Shown one piece after another: positions 12,701-23,910 of a DNA stretch of 64,000 bases. The translations under genes and the position numbers were made by a program. Positions within the stretch are counted from its first letter, which is position 1. Each line of letters starts with the position of its first letter. The notes under the pieces are model-generated. The model was not told the DNA's origin. It ran no database searches and worked only from the letters and a program-made list of their open reading frames with translations. Source of the stretch: Eudorina sp. 2006-703-Eu-15 (Eukaryota; Chlorophyta; Chlorophyceae; Chlamydomonadales; Volvocaceae). Location: the NCBI GenBank assembly GCA_003117195.1, contig BDSI01000002.1, forward strand, positions 961,621 through 1,025,620, written 5' to 3'.

Positions 12701-15338
12701 ACGGCCCAGTCCGACAGGCTCCGCTGGGGCCAGCCGAGATGACGGAGCCGCGGTGGACGGGTCAGTCGGCCAGCCAGGTTTTGTCACGGGGCTGGAGCCG
12801 CAGCGGCACAACTGGTTGCTCGTGCAGGCGTTGGGAAATTGGGGCAAGCACGAGTGGCGGCTGCGGATGTACGGCAGTGCGCGGCACCTGTTCCGCGCCT
12901 CGGTTGATGAGGCGGCGCGCCATCCGGGCGGCGTCGCCGGTGGCGGCGGTGCCGCCATCCTGCACTTCTGGGCATCCCGCGAACTGGACGCGCTAAATGT
13001 GCGCAACGCGCGGATCATCGCGGCGGAGGCGCTGCGGAAGTGTCCCGCCGACGTGGCACTGTACGTCCTGGCGGCGGGTGTGGAGCTCGAGGGCGGCAAC
13101 TTAGGTGAGAATGGGGTTTGAGAACCACGGGTCGCGGCGGGCCCCGTTGAGTCTGACACCTTCGGTCCGCCGTTGAGTCTGGAATCTTTGGCCCTCAGCC
13201 CAACATCTCTGCGTTAGCGCGTGGCTTTCTAGGCGGCTAATGAAGTGATCGAACCTCCCGGGTCCGGGCCTGGTTGGAACGGAAATCAATATTTATGGCA
13301 TACAGTCATGTTATGTGACCGGTCGACTGCGGAGGTATCTGATGCGCCTCTTGATACTCTTATGGGACGGTTGCTCAAATACGCCGGCCTCGCCATGTGA
13401 TGCGCCCCGTCCTTGCCCCGTTCAGAGCTCGCCAAGAGCTACTGCCAGCGCGCTTACTCGCTGGACCGGACGGACAAACAGCTGTTCCTGATATGGCCGC
13501 GGGTGGAGGCGGCGCTGGGCGACAGGCTCAAGGCGCGGCTGCTGTACGAGCGCGCGTTGGACATGTATCCCCTCAACACCAAGATCATAAACGTGAGCGC
13601 GGAGGGGGAAGGCTTGTGTCGACGGCGGGGACAGAAGCGGTCGGTGGCGGGAGCAATGGAAAAGGATGAGGGGGTATTGGGATGGGATAAGTCGGCGCGA
13701 TAGGTGTCGCCCTCGTTGCCATGTTGTTTAAGCACAGGGCCAAGCAAGTCCTGTCATAGTTTGAGGGCCATGAAGTACAACCACGAAGCGACGGACTGTC
13801 GGATGGGACCTGTCACCGCGAGCTAGTACGGGCTTCTTCTGTGCTGACGCGCGAGGCCCCTACCTCACATATCCAGTACAGCTCGTGTACCTGCGTGGAT
13901 AGATGCGACGGCTGCAGACTATCGCATGCGTTGCATGTCGTGGAAGACGGCACTGCCGCACCACCGAAGCTAATGCACCTCTCCTGTCAGTGTAACACCT
14001 GTACGCCCCTGTCGGTACACTCCCATGCACACCAGCTGGATCTCTCTTACCGCATTTGCCTGGACCATGCCCCTCCCTGTAGCTGTACGCACGATTCGAG
14101 GCGGAGGAGGGGTCGTACCGCGAGGCGGCTGAGCTGTACGACAGGGCCCTCAGCATTGACCCCCTGTCCCCCGTGATGGGCGTGCACAACCGTGCGGACT
14201 GGGCCTCCCTCGAGGCGGACCTGGGTAACATGGGCCTGGCCCGACAGCTGCTGGAGGGCGGGCTGGCGGCCCACCCCAGGTCCGCCCCGCTGCTGGTCAC
14301 GTTGGCGAAGGTGCGGAGCTGCCGGCTTGCGGGGGCTGTTGTGGGCTGGCTTGGCGGGCCCTATTCGCTTGTTGGCCCACCACTCCGTCATGGCAATGTG
14401 TGGCGCATCTGTCGACCTCGTCTTGCGCTGCTGGGACTCCTGCGGGCTCCGTGTCATGTAGCCATGCGCCTGTTCTGTCGGGACGAGCGCGGTCAGGTCC
14501 GGTTAGCATTTCAGGTTAGCAACTCCAGTTAGCAACTCCAGGCGGCAACCCTGGGTTGCATGACACCGAACTGACCTTAACGGTCCAGGTGAGGGATCAG
14601 TGTAGCGCCGGCTTGTCGAAACGGACAGACGTTGAACGTGACTCACATTGTTGTGGACGGCAGCCGTCTCCATGCCAGCGCGCGTGCCGCCGACCTTCCC
14701 AAACAAACAGACACCCCTTATCCGAACCGCAGGTCGAGCGGCTCGAGGGCCGCTACGCCGAGGCGCTGCGGCTCGTTCGCGCAGCGCAGGCCTTAGCGGG
14801 CGCCTTCAACGCGCCCGTCATGACAGAGCGGTCTCTGGTGCTCCGCGCGCTGGGTGAGCGGGAGATGGCGGCGAACCTGGCCCGACACGTGGCGGCGGTC
14901 AAGGAGCTCAACCGCATGAAGCAGCAGGGCTACTGGGGCAGCGAGGCGTGGCGCGCCTTCATCGAAGCTACGCGCAGCACCGAGCAGCAGGCCCTGGTGG
15001 CGGCGGCGCGGGAACGCAAGCTGCAGCTTGGGTGGGCACCGTCGGTGCGGGGCGCGAAGCCGCAGCCGACCGGTGAGGCTGGCGATGGGCGGCGGCCGGC
15101 GGCGCCGGAGGCGCAGCAGTGGGTACAGATGGAGCAGCTGCGGCTGCGGCGGGCGGAGGCGCGGCGGTTGGCGATGCAGCGCGCGGCGCAGGTGCGGGCG
15201 CTGGAGGAGGGCGGCGCTGCCGCTGGTGCGCTGGGCGGGTCGACGTCGTCAGGCGATGACGAGTACGACGAGGAGCCGGTGGGCATGCCTTCGCTGAACT
15301 CAGTGCGGCGGCCCATGCCGGCCGATGAGGACATGTAG
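9762..15338 (+). CDS. HAT/TPR-repeat protein with FHA-like region, probable organelle RNA factor
   Basis: A six-exon model is fully in phase and gives 1332 residues: 9762-9986, 10094-10503, 10742-13104, 13426-13592, 14083-14310, 14733-15338. The first 75 residues are rich in Ser, Arg and Ala with few acidic residues, as in a chloroplast or mitochondrial transit peptide. A long low-complexity stretch follows (about residues 250-560). Next comes an FHA-like fold (about 560-700) with NISRVVRKRTRNCLMYVNGE and GDEIWFGSRAFSF. From about residue 780 to 1250 there are HAT/TPR helical hairpins such as AVWLIWAQTAARFEG, KARLLYERALDMYP and AAELYDRALSIDPLSP. The tail is charged and Ala-rich. HAT repeats are typical of RNA-processing proteins, including the nucleus-encoded chloroplast RNA factors HCF107 and Mbb1. 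A role in organelle RNA metabolism is therefore my inference. The FHA region lacks a clear GR/SxxH phosphothreonine-binding signature. I do not recognise a named orthologue. Confidence 0.85.
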
Positions 15339-15560
15339 AGTGCTGGGCGAACCTCGTTGAACGATTTCGCCATGGTTGAATTTGAGGGTGAGGCTGCGGG
15401 ACAGTGTGAGCGGTGGAGCGGAGGTGAGCCACTGGACGTACTGGCGTGGTTCGAGGGAGGAGGAAGAGGGCGGAGGGGGTGGAGTTAAGTGCTCCTGAGG
15501 CTCTCGAGGCGGAGAAAGCCCGAGCCAGGCTGGCGCGTTAGGTTAGGTCTTGCTTGAATA

Positions 15561-15680
15561 TTTGGCGACCTGGGTTTGCCGTCTGGGAGATTTGTCGACC
15601 TGGGTTTGCCGTCTGGGAGATTTGGCGACCTGGGTTTGCCGTCTGGGAGGTTTGGCGACCTGGGTTTGCCGTCTGGGGGC
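15561..15680. repeat. Tandem repeat, 4 copies of a 30-bp unit
   Basis: Four abutting 30-bp copies (15561, 15591, 15621, 15651) share the core GACCTGGGTTTGCCGTCTGG with only a few base changes. It starts 222 nt after the HAT-gene stop codon, so it is probably part of that 3' UTR. There are no unique spacers, so it is a minisatellite and not a CRISPR array. Confidence 0.92.
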
Positions 15681-16709
15681 TATAGGATTATAGGAGTAGC
15701 GGAGGTTTGCGAAGTCGATGTCGAGCGGCGTGGTCGTCACGCTGTCAAAGACTATGCACGGGAGGCATGTGGCAGGCTACGTGTGGCAGTGCGCGGCACA
15801 GCCACATGTGACGGCCTCTTGAATGATCGCTGGGATGTGCTGGGGACGTGTGGGGCTGTTTCCCGCCCTCAGCTGTTTTCTACGTGATTTGGGTGTGTGC
15901 CACCGATACCGCATGCTCGGTGGGATGCAGGCTGTGTGGGCTGTCCGTGCTTTCGCTCGGTCCGATATGCACTTTCGGGGCCGGGGCATGATTCAAAGAT
16001 TCGGAGACCGCAGTCCTTCGCAGCCGTGTGTCGTTTGGGTGCATGCAGTAGGAAGAGTGAGAGATAAGCAGCATATGAGCGCAGTGAGGACGTTCTGTAC
16101 GACATGTGCGGTAGATTTGCGAGGTCAGATGGGGACCGCGGTCCTTCACAGCACGTGGGAGAAGCTTTCTTCCTGGCAGCACCCTTGCTGATGCACGGAG
16201 CTTTTCGGCTTTTCAGTGAAGGCTTAGGGGCCTGAGTCGTGCCGCCTATGTGATGTGGGCGTCTCGTGAGCTGATGCGAGGCCAAGGCGCCTAGCTATAC
16301 CGTTAAGTTGGCCTTGTGCCTTCAAGAAATCGTGAGATGGATATTGGTAAAGGCTGCGCGGCATCCGCGGTTGGAGTGAATACGTTTTGGTACTTTCGCG
16401 TTGCCTGCACCGGTCGGCAGGCGCGTGTCCGTGGAGTTGAGGGGTTTGAGGGTTTCAGACGCAGGGCACGTGGGCGAGGTGTGGGCGGCCGTTGACTTGT
16501 CCAGGTTTGCTGCGCGCTTTGCCGCCTGCGTCCACTTGGTGTCCACTTCTAGGAACTACTGGAGTAGCGTCAAGGGAGGAGGTCCTGAGGTGCATGGTGG
16601 ACCTCGTGCGGTGGAGTTCACCGCAGAACACCACACCGGGGATGCACTAATGGTTGGGCCGATGTAGGCTGGCGGGCGCCTGCCAGGCAGGCCAGGGAGG
16701 AGGTGAGCG

Positions 16710-16714
16710 TGTAA
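16710..16714 (+). terminator. Candidate poly(A) signal TGTAA for the HAT-repeat gene
   Basis: TGTAA on the plus strand about 1.37 kb after the stop at 15338. It is plausible for an algal 3' UTR of that length, but the assignment rests on the pentamer alone. Confidence 0.3.
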
Positions 16715-18214
16715 GGGAGTGACAAGTGGTCCCATCGCTGTTCATGTGCGCTGGCGCTGGAGTGATGCAGCGTGTCATATGAAGCTGTATCGTGACAACC
16801 TGTCATGTGCAGCTAACAGGAGTAATGCGTCCACACCTACCAGAAATGGCCACGCCATCAACGTGAATGGCAATGGGTAGCATGGAAATGCGTTTGGAGG
16901 CGTAAGCCGCATGCAGCCATGAGTGGCCAGAGTTGAGATCAGGTATTGGACCTGGAACAACTCTGTTGTGTCACACACGGAGAACGCCGAGCGGCACCCA
17001 GGCCTTAACCGCCCCAATTACGACGACAAGGGCTTTAGAGTACCGGTACAAGGCGTTTCGCCAGCAGGCACCAGAAAACCCGCAGCCCTAACGTTTTGGC
17101 AGACACTCAACCCCCGCAAACCATCCACAGTTACGGAGTCATGAAGCCTGGAGCAGACGTTCAAGATTGCACGAGCAATTCATAGTCGTGCAAACTCCCT
17201 CTCGTCCGTCCTATCCAACAAAATCCGTGCACCGCTGTCATCCGGCACAACCCCCGCGCTCATAAGCCTCCACGGCAGTCCTAACCAGCTGATGATTGTA
17301 ATGCAGTTAGCAGCCGTTCAAACCCGTTCAATAGAACGCTTCGGCACGCTTCCGCTCTCCGCAAGCCATCGGACAAAACAGTGATACCAACGCAATAAAA
17401 TAATGCCCAGACCGGATCCTCCCCTGTAAAGTCTGAAGGCAAGGACAACATCGCGCCAGCAAAAGAGCACGAGGATCAACTGCCCCGTTTCCGACCCGTT
17501 TTCCCACCGCCGCATAACGCCAAATTGGCGCGTTCTCCGTCGGCAGACAATCCCGGGTGGTCACAGACCCTGGCCAACATGCCTTGTTCTTCATACATGG
17601 CAATGTGGGATGCACAGCCCACTTATTCAGGGACAGACCTTTGCAACGGAAGGGACCGGCAGCCTCTGCCAATGCGCAGCTACGGCCTGCCCCTCGCAAC
17701 TCCCTGTCGGCCATCGACAATGACCCTCTGGCCAACACCCGACAAACCTCTCCGACGATATGGGACGCTGCACTCTTCGCCCGACCTTCAGACTTCCCGC
17801 TGCCGCAGGGCAACCAAGCTGTTGTGCTGTCGGAAACGGGCGCCGCAAGGCCCCGGCCCCTGTAATTGGACGGACGGCACCGGCCCACGTCCGCCACTAT
17901 TCGCCGCGCCGCCCCAGAAAGCAACGGTCAACAACGGCGAGTCAATCAACCGAAACGGCAGCGCAAATCCGGGCTCGTCTTCCAACAATGAAACCGCAGC
18001 GCCGCTTCACTTCGATGAATCACTCGAAAGGTTCACCACGCCCCCAGGCAGTCTCATAAGATTCCGTGTCGCGACTGTTCGTTCAGCGGGGACGCATGTG
18101 CCGCAGGTCCGCTACCAGGCTCACCGCTACACGATTTCCTTCCACAGGCCCGGCGGTCGGCAATGCCGCCTCTGAGGAAGGACCCCGACGCCTGTGGGCC
18201 CCATGCTCTCACGG

Positions 18215-18219
18215 TTACA
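18215..18219 (-). terminator. Candidate poly(A) signal TGTAA for the thioredoxin-like gene
   Basis: Reads TGTAA on the minus strand about 380 nt downstream of the stop at 18597-18599, a normal 3' UTR length for volvocine genes. Position and strand fit the thioredoxin-like gene. Confidence 0.45.
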
Positions 18220-18596
18220 TTTATTTGCCGGACTACGCCAGAATGCTCACACATGCCCCAAGACTTGTAGAGCGTGCAGGAAAGCAAGGCGCAATCTTGA
18301 CCAAAACAGCTCCATACGTCTAATCACCGCGTGGTCGTCTGCAGCTGCAGAGTCGTCCCCTCACAGTCCGGGCTCCCTGAACTGAACCCGGACGTGAGAA
18401 GAAACACCTCTGCCGCACGTAGGCCCAACCCCGGCGGTAGAAACCTTGCTTTGTCACCAGCAAAAATGTTTTACCAAGGAATCACCATTGGTCGGGACCC
18501 GGAAAGAAGTCCGAAACGACACTGACACGAGCAATACCGGCAAAGAACGCAACCCAGCTGTAGCAAGCTGCCAAGGGCGAGGTGCGACGCTCCCGT

Positions 18597-20140
18597 TCAG
18601 CGATTCTTGACGTGACCGTTGGGGTCCAGCACGAAATCCGTGTTCTCCGCCCGTGCGATAAAATCCAGATTCTTCCGGAGGACCTCCAACTTTTTGAACG
18701 ACGCCCCCATGCCGATGCAGTCGCTGCCGTCGCTGTTGACGACCATGACGTAGGGAATGCCCCGGACGCCTTTTTTCTTGATGTAGCTCGCGAGATTGCC
18801 GTCCTGACAGGGGGCCGGGAAGGGAGATCGGAAAGTGAGGCGGAGAAGAAAACCGGGAGCACCACGGGAGCGGTGGCGAGAAGTCCCGCGTCCTACAAGG
18901 CCGGAATGCCATCGGCATCCTTGAGTGCTGCAGCCACTCCCAAGTTGCACCTTCATCGGCAGCGGATCCAGGAGGTTGGGTAGTGCAGCCAACAGGCACC
19001 CGCCGAATGTTAGCCTACCGAGAAAACCCATAATTCCCTCTCGTCACGATGCTTGGGGGTGAGATTTTTCTGGAAATTAAGCACCAAGTTGGAGCAGGGC
19101 TAGGGTTGCCGACATGCCAGGAGGAATGAGTCCCATTCCCCGGTTGCGAGCGAGGGCGGCACCTGGTTCCCAGGCCCGATCCGCACCTCTATGTTGGCTT
19201 TGTAGAAGTTGAACTTTGAAGACATCAGCTCGTTATTCGGGATACGGCAGAGGGCAGGGAAAGAGCTCTTGCAGCACGCGCACCAGCCTGCGGATTTCAG
19301 GTCACAGAAGTCAACCGTCTGACGCAGCGCAGCACAACCGCTTGCCGGCCGACCACCCAGTCCAAACTCATTTCCAGACAAAAGCGCGCACATACACGCG
19401 ACTATGGCGTTCAAACTACTGCGTGCGTCCATAGGATGCCGAGTGCACTGGTGAAGTGTTGCGCTGGTGACAAGGGGGAACGTAGGAGCCACGCGCACGC
19501 ACCGGCATAGAAATCGATCACAGACATCCGCCCGCCGTTATTTGCGGGTGATACGGCCGCCTCCAGTTCCTCCACGCTTGTCAGGTCCTTAAAAGCTGCA
19601 GGTATCAACAGAAAGCCCTGCCATCAACGACACGTGACTGCACTTGAAACGAGTGCGACCCGGGTTACTTTATGTCTGCTTTAAGGCATCGCGAACTGAG
19701 TCAAGGCCACGGAGTGGTGACCAAACGTCGCAACTGAACGCCGACAGTATGTCTAACGAACTCGCGCAACATCATTTTTGCGCGTTGCGCAATTTGCGCC
19801 TGGAAAACTATGAAGGAATTAGTAGTAACTACTTGATTCGGCCACTTATATGCGTCATCATGACTGTTGCGAAAGCGGTCTGCACACTGCGACCCCTGCC
19901 CTGCTTACCACACGGCTTCTTGTACCACGGAACCTTGGCCTCAACTACAGGTCCGTCCATGCTTGCAGCTGTGCCTGTAACGTCCGCGCCGACGCTTTCG
20001 GCCACCGGAGGGTCCGAAAGCGCGGCTGGAAGGTATGTCGCTCGCCTGCGCGCTAACCCTCTGCCATGTACTACAGGACGTGCGACCGTAGCGCTACTCT
20101 TGTGGACAGGTGTTGCAAACGGCACCGCGGATGTGAGCAT
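18597..20140 (-). CDS. Chloroplast thioredoxin-like protein with WCACC active site
   Basis: Four exons in phase (20140-19909, 19595-19503, 19287-19187, 18803-18597) give 210 residues. The first 60 or so residues are rich in Ala, Ser, Arg and Val with VARPVVHGRGLARRRATYLP, typical of a plastid transit peptide, and are followed by KVPWYKKPC. The thioredoxin fold then shows FKDLTSVEELEAAV, the strand SVIDFYAG, the redox site WCACCKSSFPALCRI (Cys111, Cys113, Cys114), FNFYKANIE, and GVRGIPYVMVV with the cis-proline. Overall it resembles the atypical ACHT/WCRKC-type plastid thioredoxin-like proteins, not the classical WCGPC forms. It is expected to exchange disulfides with stromal partners. The Ala-Cys dipeptide between the two canonical cysteines is unusual. 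The initiator at 20140 is the first ATG of the transit-peptide frame. The gene is convergent with the HAT-repeat gene. Confidence 0.88.
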
Positions 20141-21364
20141 TCTTGAGTAGGCAGATAACTTTGTCCTGCACCGTTGCCAATAATGTTCTGTCTAATTGCA
20201 AATGTGCGCAATGGATGCACAACAATAATAAGGACAGTACCAACTATGCGCACGACTAATCGAATCGTACATCGTGTAACTGAAGCAACGAGAATCCTCT
20301 GGGCGTCTCTTGGTTGTCGCGAGGGAAAACGCAGGCACTGGCTACTAATCAGTCAATATTTTGTAGCCATGATTATTTTTGTCAATTTCGGATACCGGTA
20401 ACCGCCAACGGCCACGCCGCTTTCCTGGAGGAAGACCGTAGAGGCCGATATGATGCGGCGGTACTGTGTATGCAGGTCAAGATAGCAGTTTGTGGTTGGG
20501 TGAATGTTGCCGCTGAAGGGTTCATCGCCGGCCCGGTGTTGCGGTGTGCCAGGCCGGATATCAGATCGGAACAAGCAACAAGGTAATGGGCGCGGCGCAG
20601 CAAGATATGCATAGCGCGAGGCCATGGGAAGCGTGGGACCTGGACCCGGAGGCGGGTCATGCCTCAGTCGTGCCGCATTCTAGATCCTCGGCAGTACATG
20701 CTTGGCGCACTCCTGCAGACACCTGAGCGTGCAGACCCGCGTGACATCCCGCACTTCCGATGCTGGAGCGTTACACCTTGTTACACTCATGGAGCGGCAT
20801 CATTAACACGGGTTGTCGGCATGAAGTTCGCAGGTGTCCCGGTACCGCTCTCCATGTCCGGGTCCTTATGCGGCAACGCGATTTCGGCATGTTGATTGGG
20901 GAGGACGGCCTCTGAAGAGGCATCCTGTCGCGGTAGCGTTAACCTAATTGCAGATCGCGAAATTGAGTGATGACCGCGATAATGTCTTTATTCGGAATAG
21001 CAGATCACGACATGATCCGTTTTTCTGCACCAAAGAGCGGACAAAAACCCTACCTGCCGTCCAGCGGAGCCCACATGCGGTCGCACCTCAATGCTTGCTG
21101 AAGTGATGTACCCACAGCATATCCTGCTGGCTCTGTTAATTCTGCAAGAGGTCAGGCTCCTGGCCTGGCTCTCACGCTAAGCTCGACGGTAGTTGGATCC
21201 TCATTTTTTCAGGACACTTGCTACCTCATCCGGGAATCTGACATAGTCATAGCTGCCTTTGATACTTTTTGACCCCGTGCGACCCCGTGCGGAAGAGAGG
21301 GAGCGACGACACGAATTCTGACACGGGGAGGTTACACCGTAGCGACAAGTCCAGAAGCTGCCGT
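20141..21364. other. Intergenic region between the thioredoxin gene and eS24
   Basis: Holds the 5' region of the thioredoxin-like gene, which is AT-rich around 20150-20420, and the 3' flank of eS24. Minus-strand TGTAA pentamers occur at 20771-20775 and 20781-20785, and a closer one at 21332-21336. I see no coding exon, RNA gene or notable repeat. Confidence 0.55.
21332..21336 (-). terminator. Candidate poly(A) signal TGTAA for eS24
   Basis: TGTAA on the minus strand only 29 nt past the predicted TAA stop at 21365-21367. Such a short 3' UTR is possible for a ribosomal-protein mRNA, but the pair at about 20771-20785 is an alternative. Confidence 0.3.
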
Positions 21365-23558
21365 TTACTTCTTGCCTGCGAAGCAAGAAGTTGAGGGAAA
21401 TCACAAGAGATCAGCAGCAGGAGCCCAAAGCGAAATGAACATGAACATGCCGAATATTGAGGCAAAATCAAACGGGACACAAGGCGGTTGCAATCCATTT
21501 CGAAGCAGGGCATCCTGGCGTAAGAGGAACGAGGTCACAGTTTGTGCCGCATAAGTAAACGGCTTTATCATGCAGGGGCCGGCACCATCCCATCCATCCC
21601 TTATCACTACCATATTCCCGGTTGTCCCGTTCACAATTGCAAAGAACACAGAGGGCCCCCTGCGCCGTACGGAAACGGATGTCCCACAAATTTGTCCCAA
21701 TACACACTCCGCCTCTGCCCACATTGTCAAGCAGATCCATCCATCCAACCATTCCTCCAGGGCATTACTTGATTCTTTTCCGGACGATTCGTCCGTGCCC
21801 TTCCCTGTCCCCGCCCCGTGTCTAAACCCCTTGTTCATTAACCCCCCTGCCCCAGCCCATTCTGCGTCCCCACCCGCGCCGGCGTTCTTCTTGACGCCGC
21901 GGACCTTCTTGGCGCGCTTCCGCCTCTCCTTCATCTGCTTGCGCGACTTGTCCACCTTCTTCTCCAGGCCGTTCTGCATTGCGGAAGCCCAACGGACGGG
22001 GCATTCCGACTTCAGTGTCAAAGATACTGACACCCGGCAAGTCCCCATCCCTCATCTGTACACGTCCCCAAGCGGTCAGCCAGCATGGACGCTGGACTCC
22101 ACTGCTTTGCTGAATATCTCCACGGCGCTGCCTCTGCGGAAAGGAACTCCCGCCTGCAGCATCCAGGATTCTCAACCTGATGTCCGAGACAAGCAGCTGT
22201 GCTAATCAGTCGAGGACACGCACACGCTGTACGCTCAGCTGCCGATAATACGCTCAGTGCCCGATGACAGACCCAGGACGGGGAGCACCAATGTACCAAT
22301 GCAGCATGTCCCGCATGCTGACCACCGAAACTGCGACGTGCTGTTCGACGCCGTGACGTGCTGCTCCAGGATGTCGCGACTGAACTGCGCGGCCGCTTCT
22401 CCAGGCTGCACGGCCGTTTCCCCGCGCCGGCGTCCTCCAGCCCATCTCCGCAAAATTCCGTCTGACTGAACAGACTGAAGAATCTAATGGCGAGGACATG
22501 CTCATGTCGAACATCTACAGATCCAGGCATAATACTGCGCCTGGCCTTTGCTAGCTCCTCCAAGGACGTTGAAGCTCCTCAGCCGAAACCATGCGGGAAC
22601 CATTGATCCTGCAGCTGAGCCCGTGATGTCTCCGGCCGTTGCTGGGTCCCCGCAGTACCCTGCCCCAGAATGCGCCAGCTTCACCCTGTTGCGCGGGCCC
22701 CGCAGAATGCCCCTGCTGTTGAGTCCCCGCAGGCTCGCCCCGTTGCTGGGTCCCCCCGCAGACCAGCACCGTTGTCAGGTCACTCAAGAAATTTAGCTCC
22801 GCCCTCCGAAGGCAACGGACAACGAAATCAAGGGGCCAGGCGTCTCCGTGTCGAACTGAAACCGAGCCATAAACTTCACGCTGCCAGAACTCGTCCCAGA
22901 AGAATATAGATGCTCAGTGAAGGTCTATTGAACCGATTGCGGTTTCTCCAACACTGCCTACCCGGATGAGGCGGTACTTGGGCTCGAACTGCTTGGCGGC
23001 CTTCAGGTCATCGTAGATGAGGCCAAAGCCGGTGGACTTGCCACCACCGAACTGCATTGCAAACGCAATACGTCTAATCAGCTGGGAAACTGAAAAGGAA
23101 AGCCGTTCAAGGGCGCCGCCGCCTGTCCCCTTCGCCCGATGCGTCCTTTTGAACGCTCTAGATCGCAAACCGCGTCTTAATAAACAACCGTGGCTGCCGC
23201 ACCTGAGTGCGGAAGCCGAACAGGAACACGCACTGGCTGTCCTTGACATCGTACATAGACGTGAGTTTCTCCTTCAGCTCGGCCTGATAAAAAGGAAAAT
23301 AGAAAATGTTTCACATGGTACGCATACGTAGGAAGCTCAAGTCATCGTTTCTGTGCACAATGGCAGGTCGGCTCACCTTGGAGACGTTCGCCCGGCCAGG
23401 GTGCAGGACGTCAATAATCTGCGAAAGTCAATCTAAATTAAGCTTGTCCGAGTACTTGAGTGCAAGTAAAGGTATTAGGGACTCACGAATTGCCGCCGCT
23501 GCAGCAGCCTGTTGGTCATGAACTTGCGAGTGCGGATGGTGCAGGTCTTGTCCGACAT
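21365..23558 (-). CDS. RPS24: Cytosolic ribosomal protein eS24
   Basis: Small-subunit ribosomal protein eS24. Six exons in phase give 131 residues, close to the family length of about 133: 23558-23487, 23418-23377, 23283-23203, 23051-22962, 21973-21874 and a terminal 21375-21365. The sequence shows [67 protein letters not shown] and [20 protein letters not shown], all diagnostic for eS24. The last exon is only 11 nt and encodes the end of a Gly codon, two Lys codons and the stop. It sits behind a good TTGCTTCGCAG acceptor. Without it the frame would run on for about 160 low-complexity residues. The start codon lies about 350 bp downstream of the kinesin stop codon on the same strand, so the eS24 promoter must be compact or overlap the kinesin 3' UTR. 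Confidence 0.95.
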
Positions 23559-23685
23559 TTTTGCCGGCTTGTCTACAGACCAACGCGCTGCAGAAGAGGG
23601 AGCTGTTTGGGGTCGCGTGGGACTATGTCGCTTCTCTCGCGCCGAGACCACCCCTCCCGGGAGCACTGTCACGGCCAAGTAGCTT

Positions 23686-23690
23686 TTACA
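23686..23690 (-). terminator. Candidate poly(A) signal TGTAA for the kinesin gene
   Basis: TGTAA on the minus strand 221 nt past the kinesin stop at 23911-23913 and 128 nt before the eS24 start codon. Position and orientation fit the end of the kinesin mRNA. Confidence 0.5.
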
Positions 23691-23910
23691 TGTCGCATAC
23701 GACCTTATGTTGAAATATTGTCCCCTGCAAAGGTCTTAAGTATATTATGATGGAATAGAGCCAAGCGAACGTGAACTTGCCGCCTTGGATTCCAGCACCG
23801 TAAGCACCATTCTTGGCCCGACCTCCTTCATAACGTGCGCCTGAACTTCTCATCACCGCGTGCTCACAACAACCAAAATCATATAAATCCACGCCTCGCT
23901 AAATCACTTG

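Larger units (their letters stand above)
15339..18596. other. Convergent intergenic region with the 3' UTRs of the HAT gene and the thioredoxin gene
   Basis: Two genes end here facing each other. I find no exon with family similarity in these 3.3 kb. Open frames such as the one at 17525-18175 (+) have no recognisable domain and read like GC-driven chance frames. A 4 x 30-bp tandem repeat lies at 15561-15680. TGTAA signals for each direction lie at 16710-16714 (+) and 18215-18219 (-). Confidence 0.6.

Noticed and set aside
12302..13159. 285-codon open frame on the minus strand
   Set aside because: Antisense to the long third exon of the HAT-repeat gene; composition-driven.
15561..15680. Regular 30-bp repeats resembling a CRISPR array
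   Set aside because: Copies abut with no unique spacers, and the genome is clearly eukaryotic; this is a minisatellite.
17525..18175. 216-codon open frame on the plus strand between converging genes
   Set aside because: No recognisable domain, splice context or codon bias. It overlaps the presumed 3' UTRs of the converging genes.
21401..21873. In-frame C-terminal extension of eS24 of about 160 residues
   Set aside because: The extension has no family match and odd composition, while a GT donor at 21873 and an acceptor before 21375 give the normal family length.
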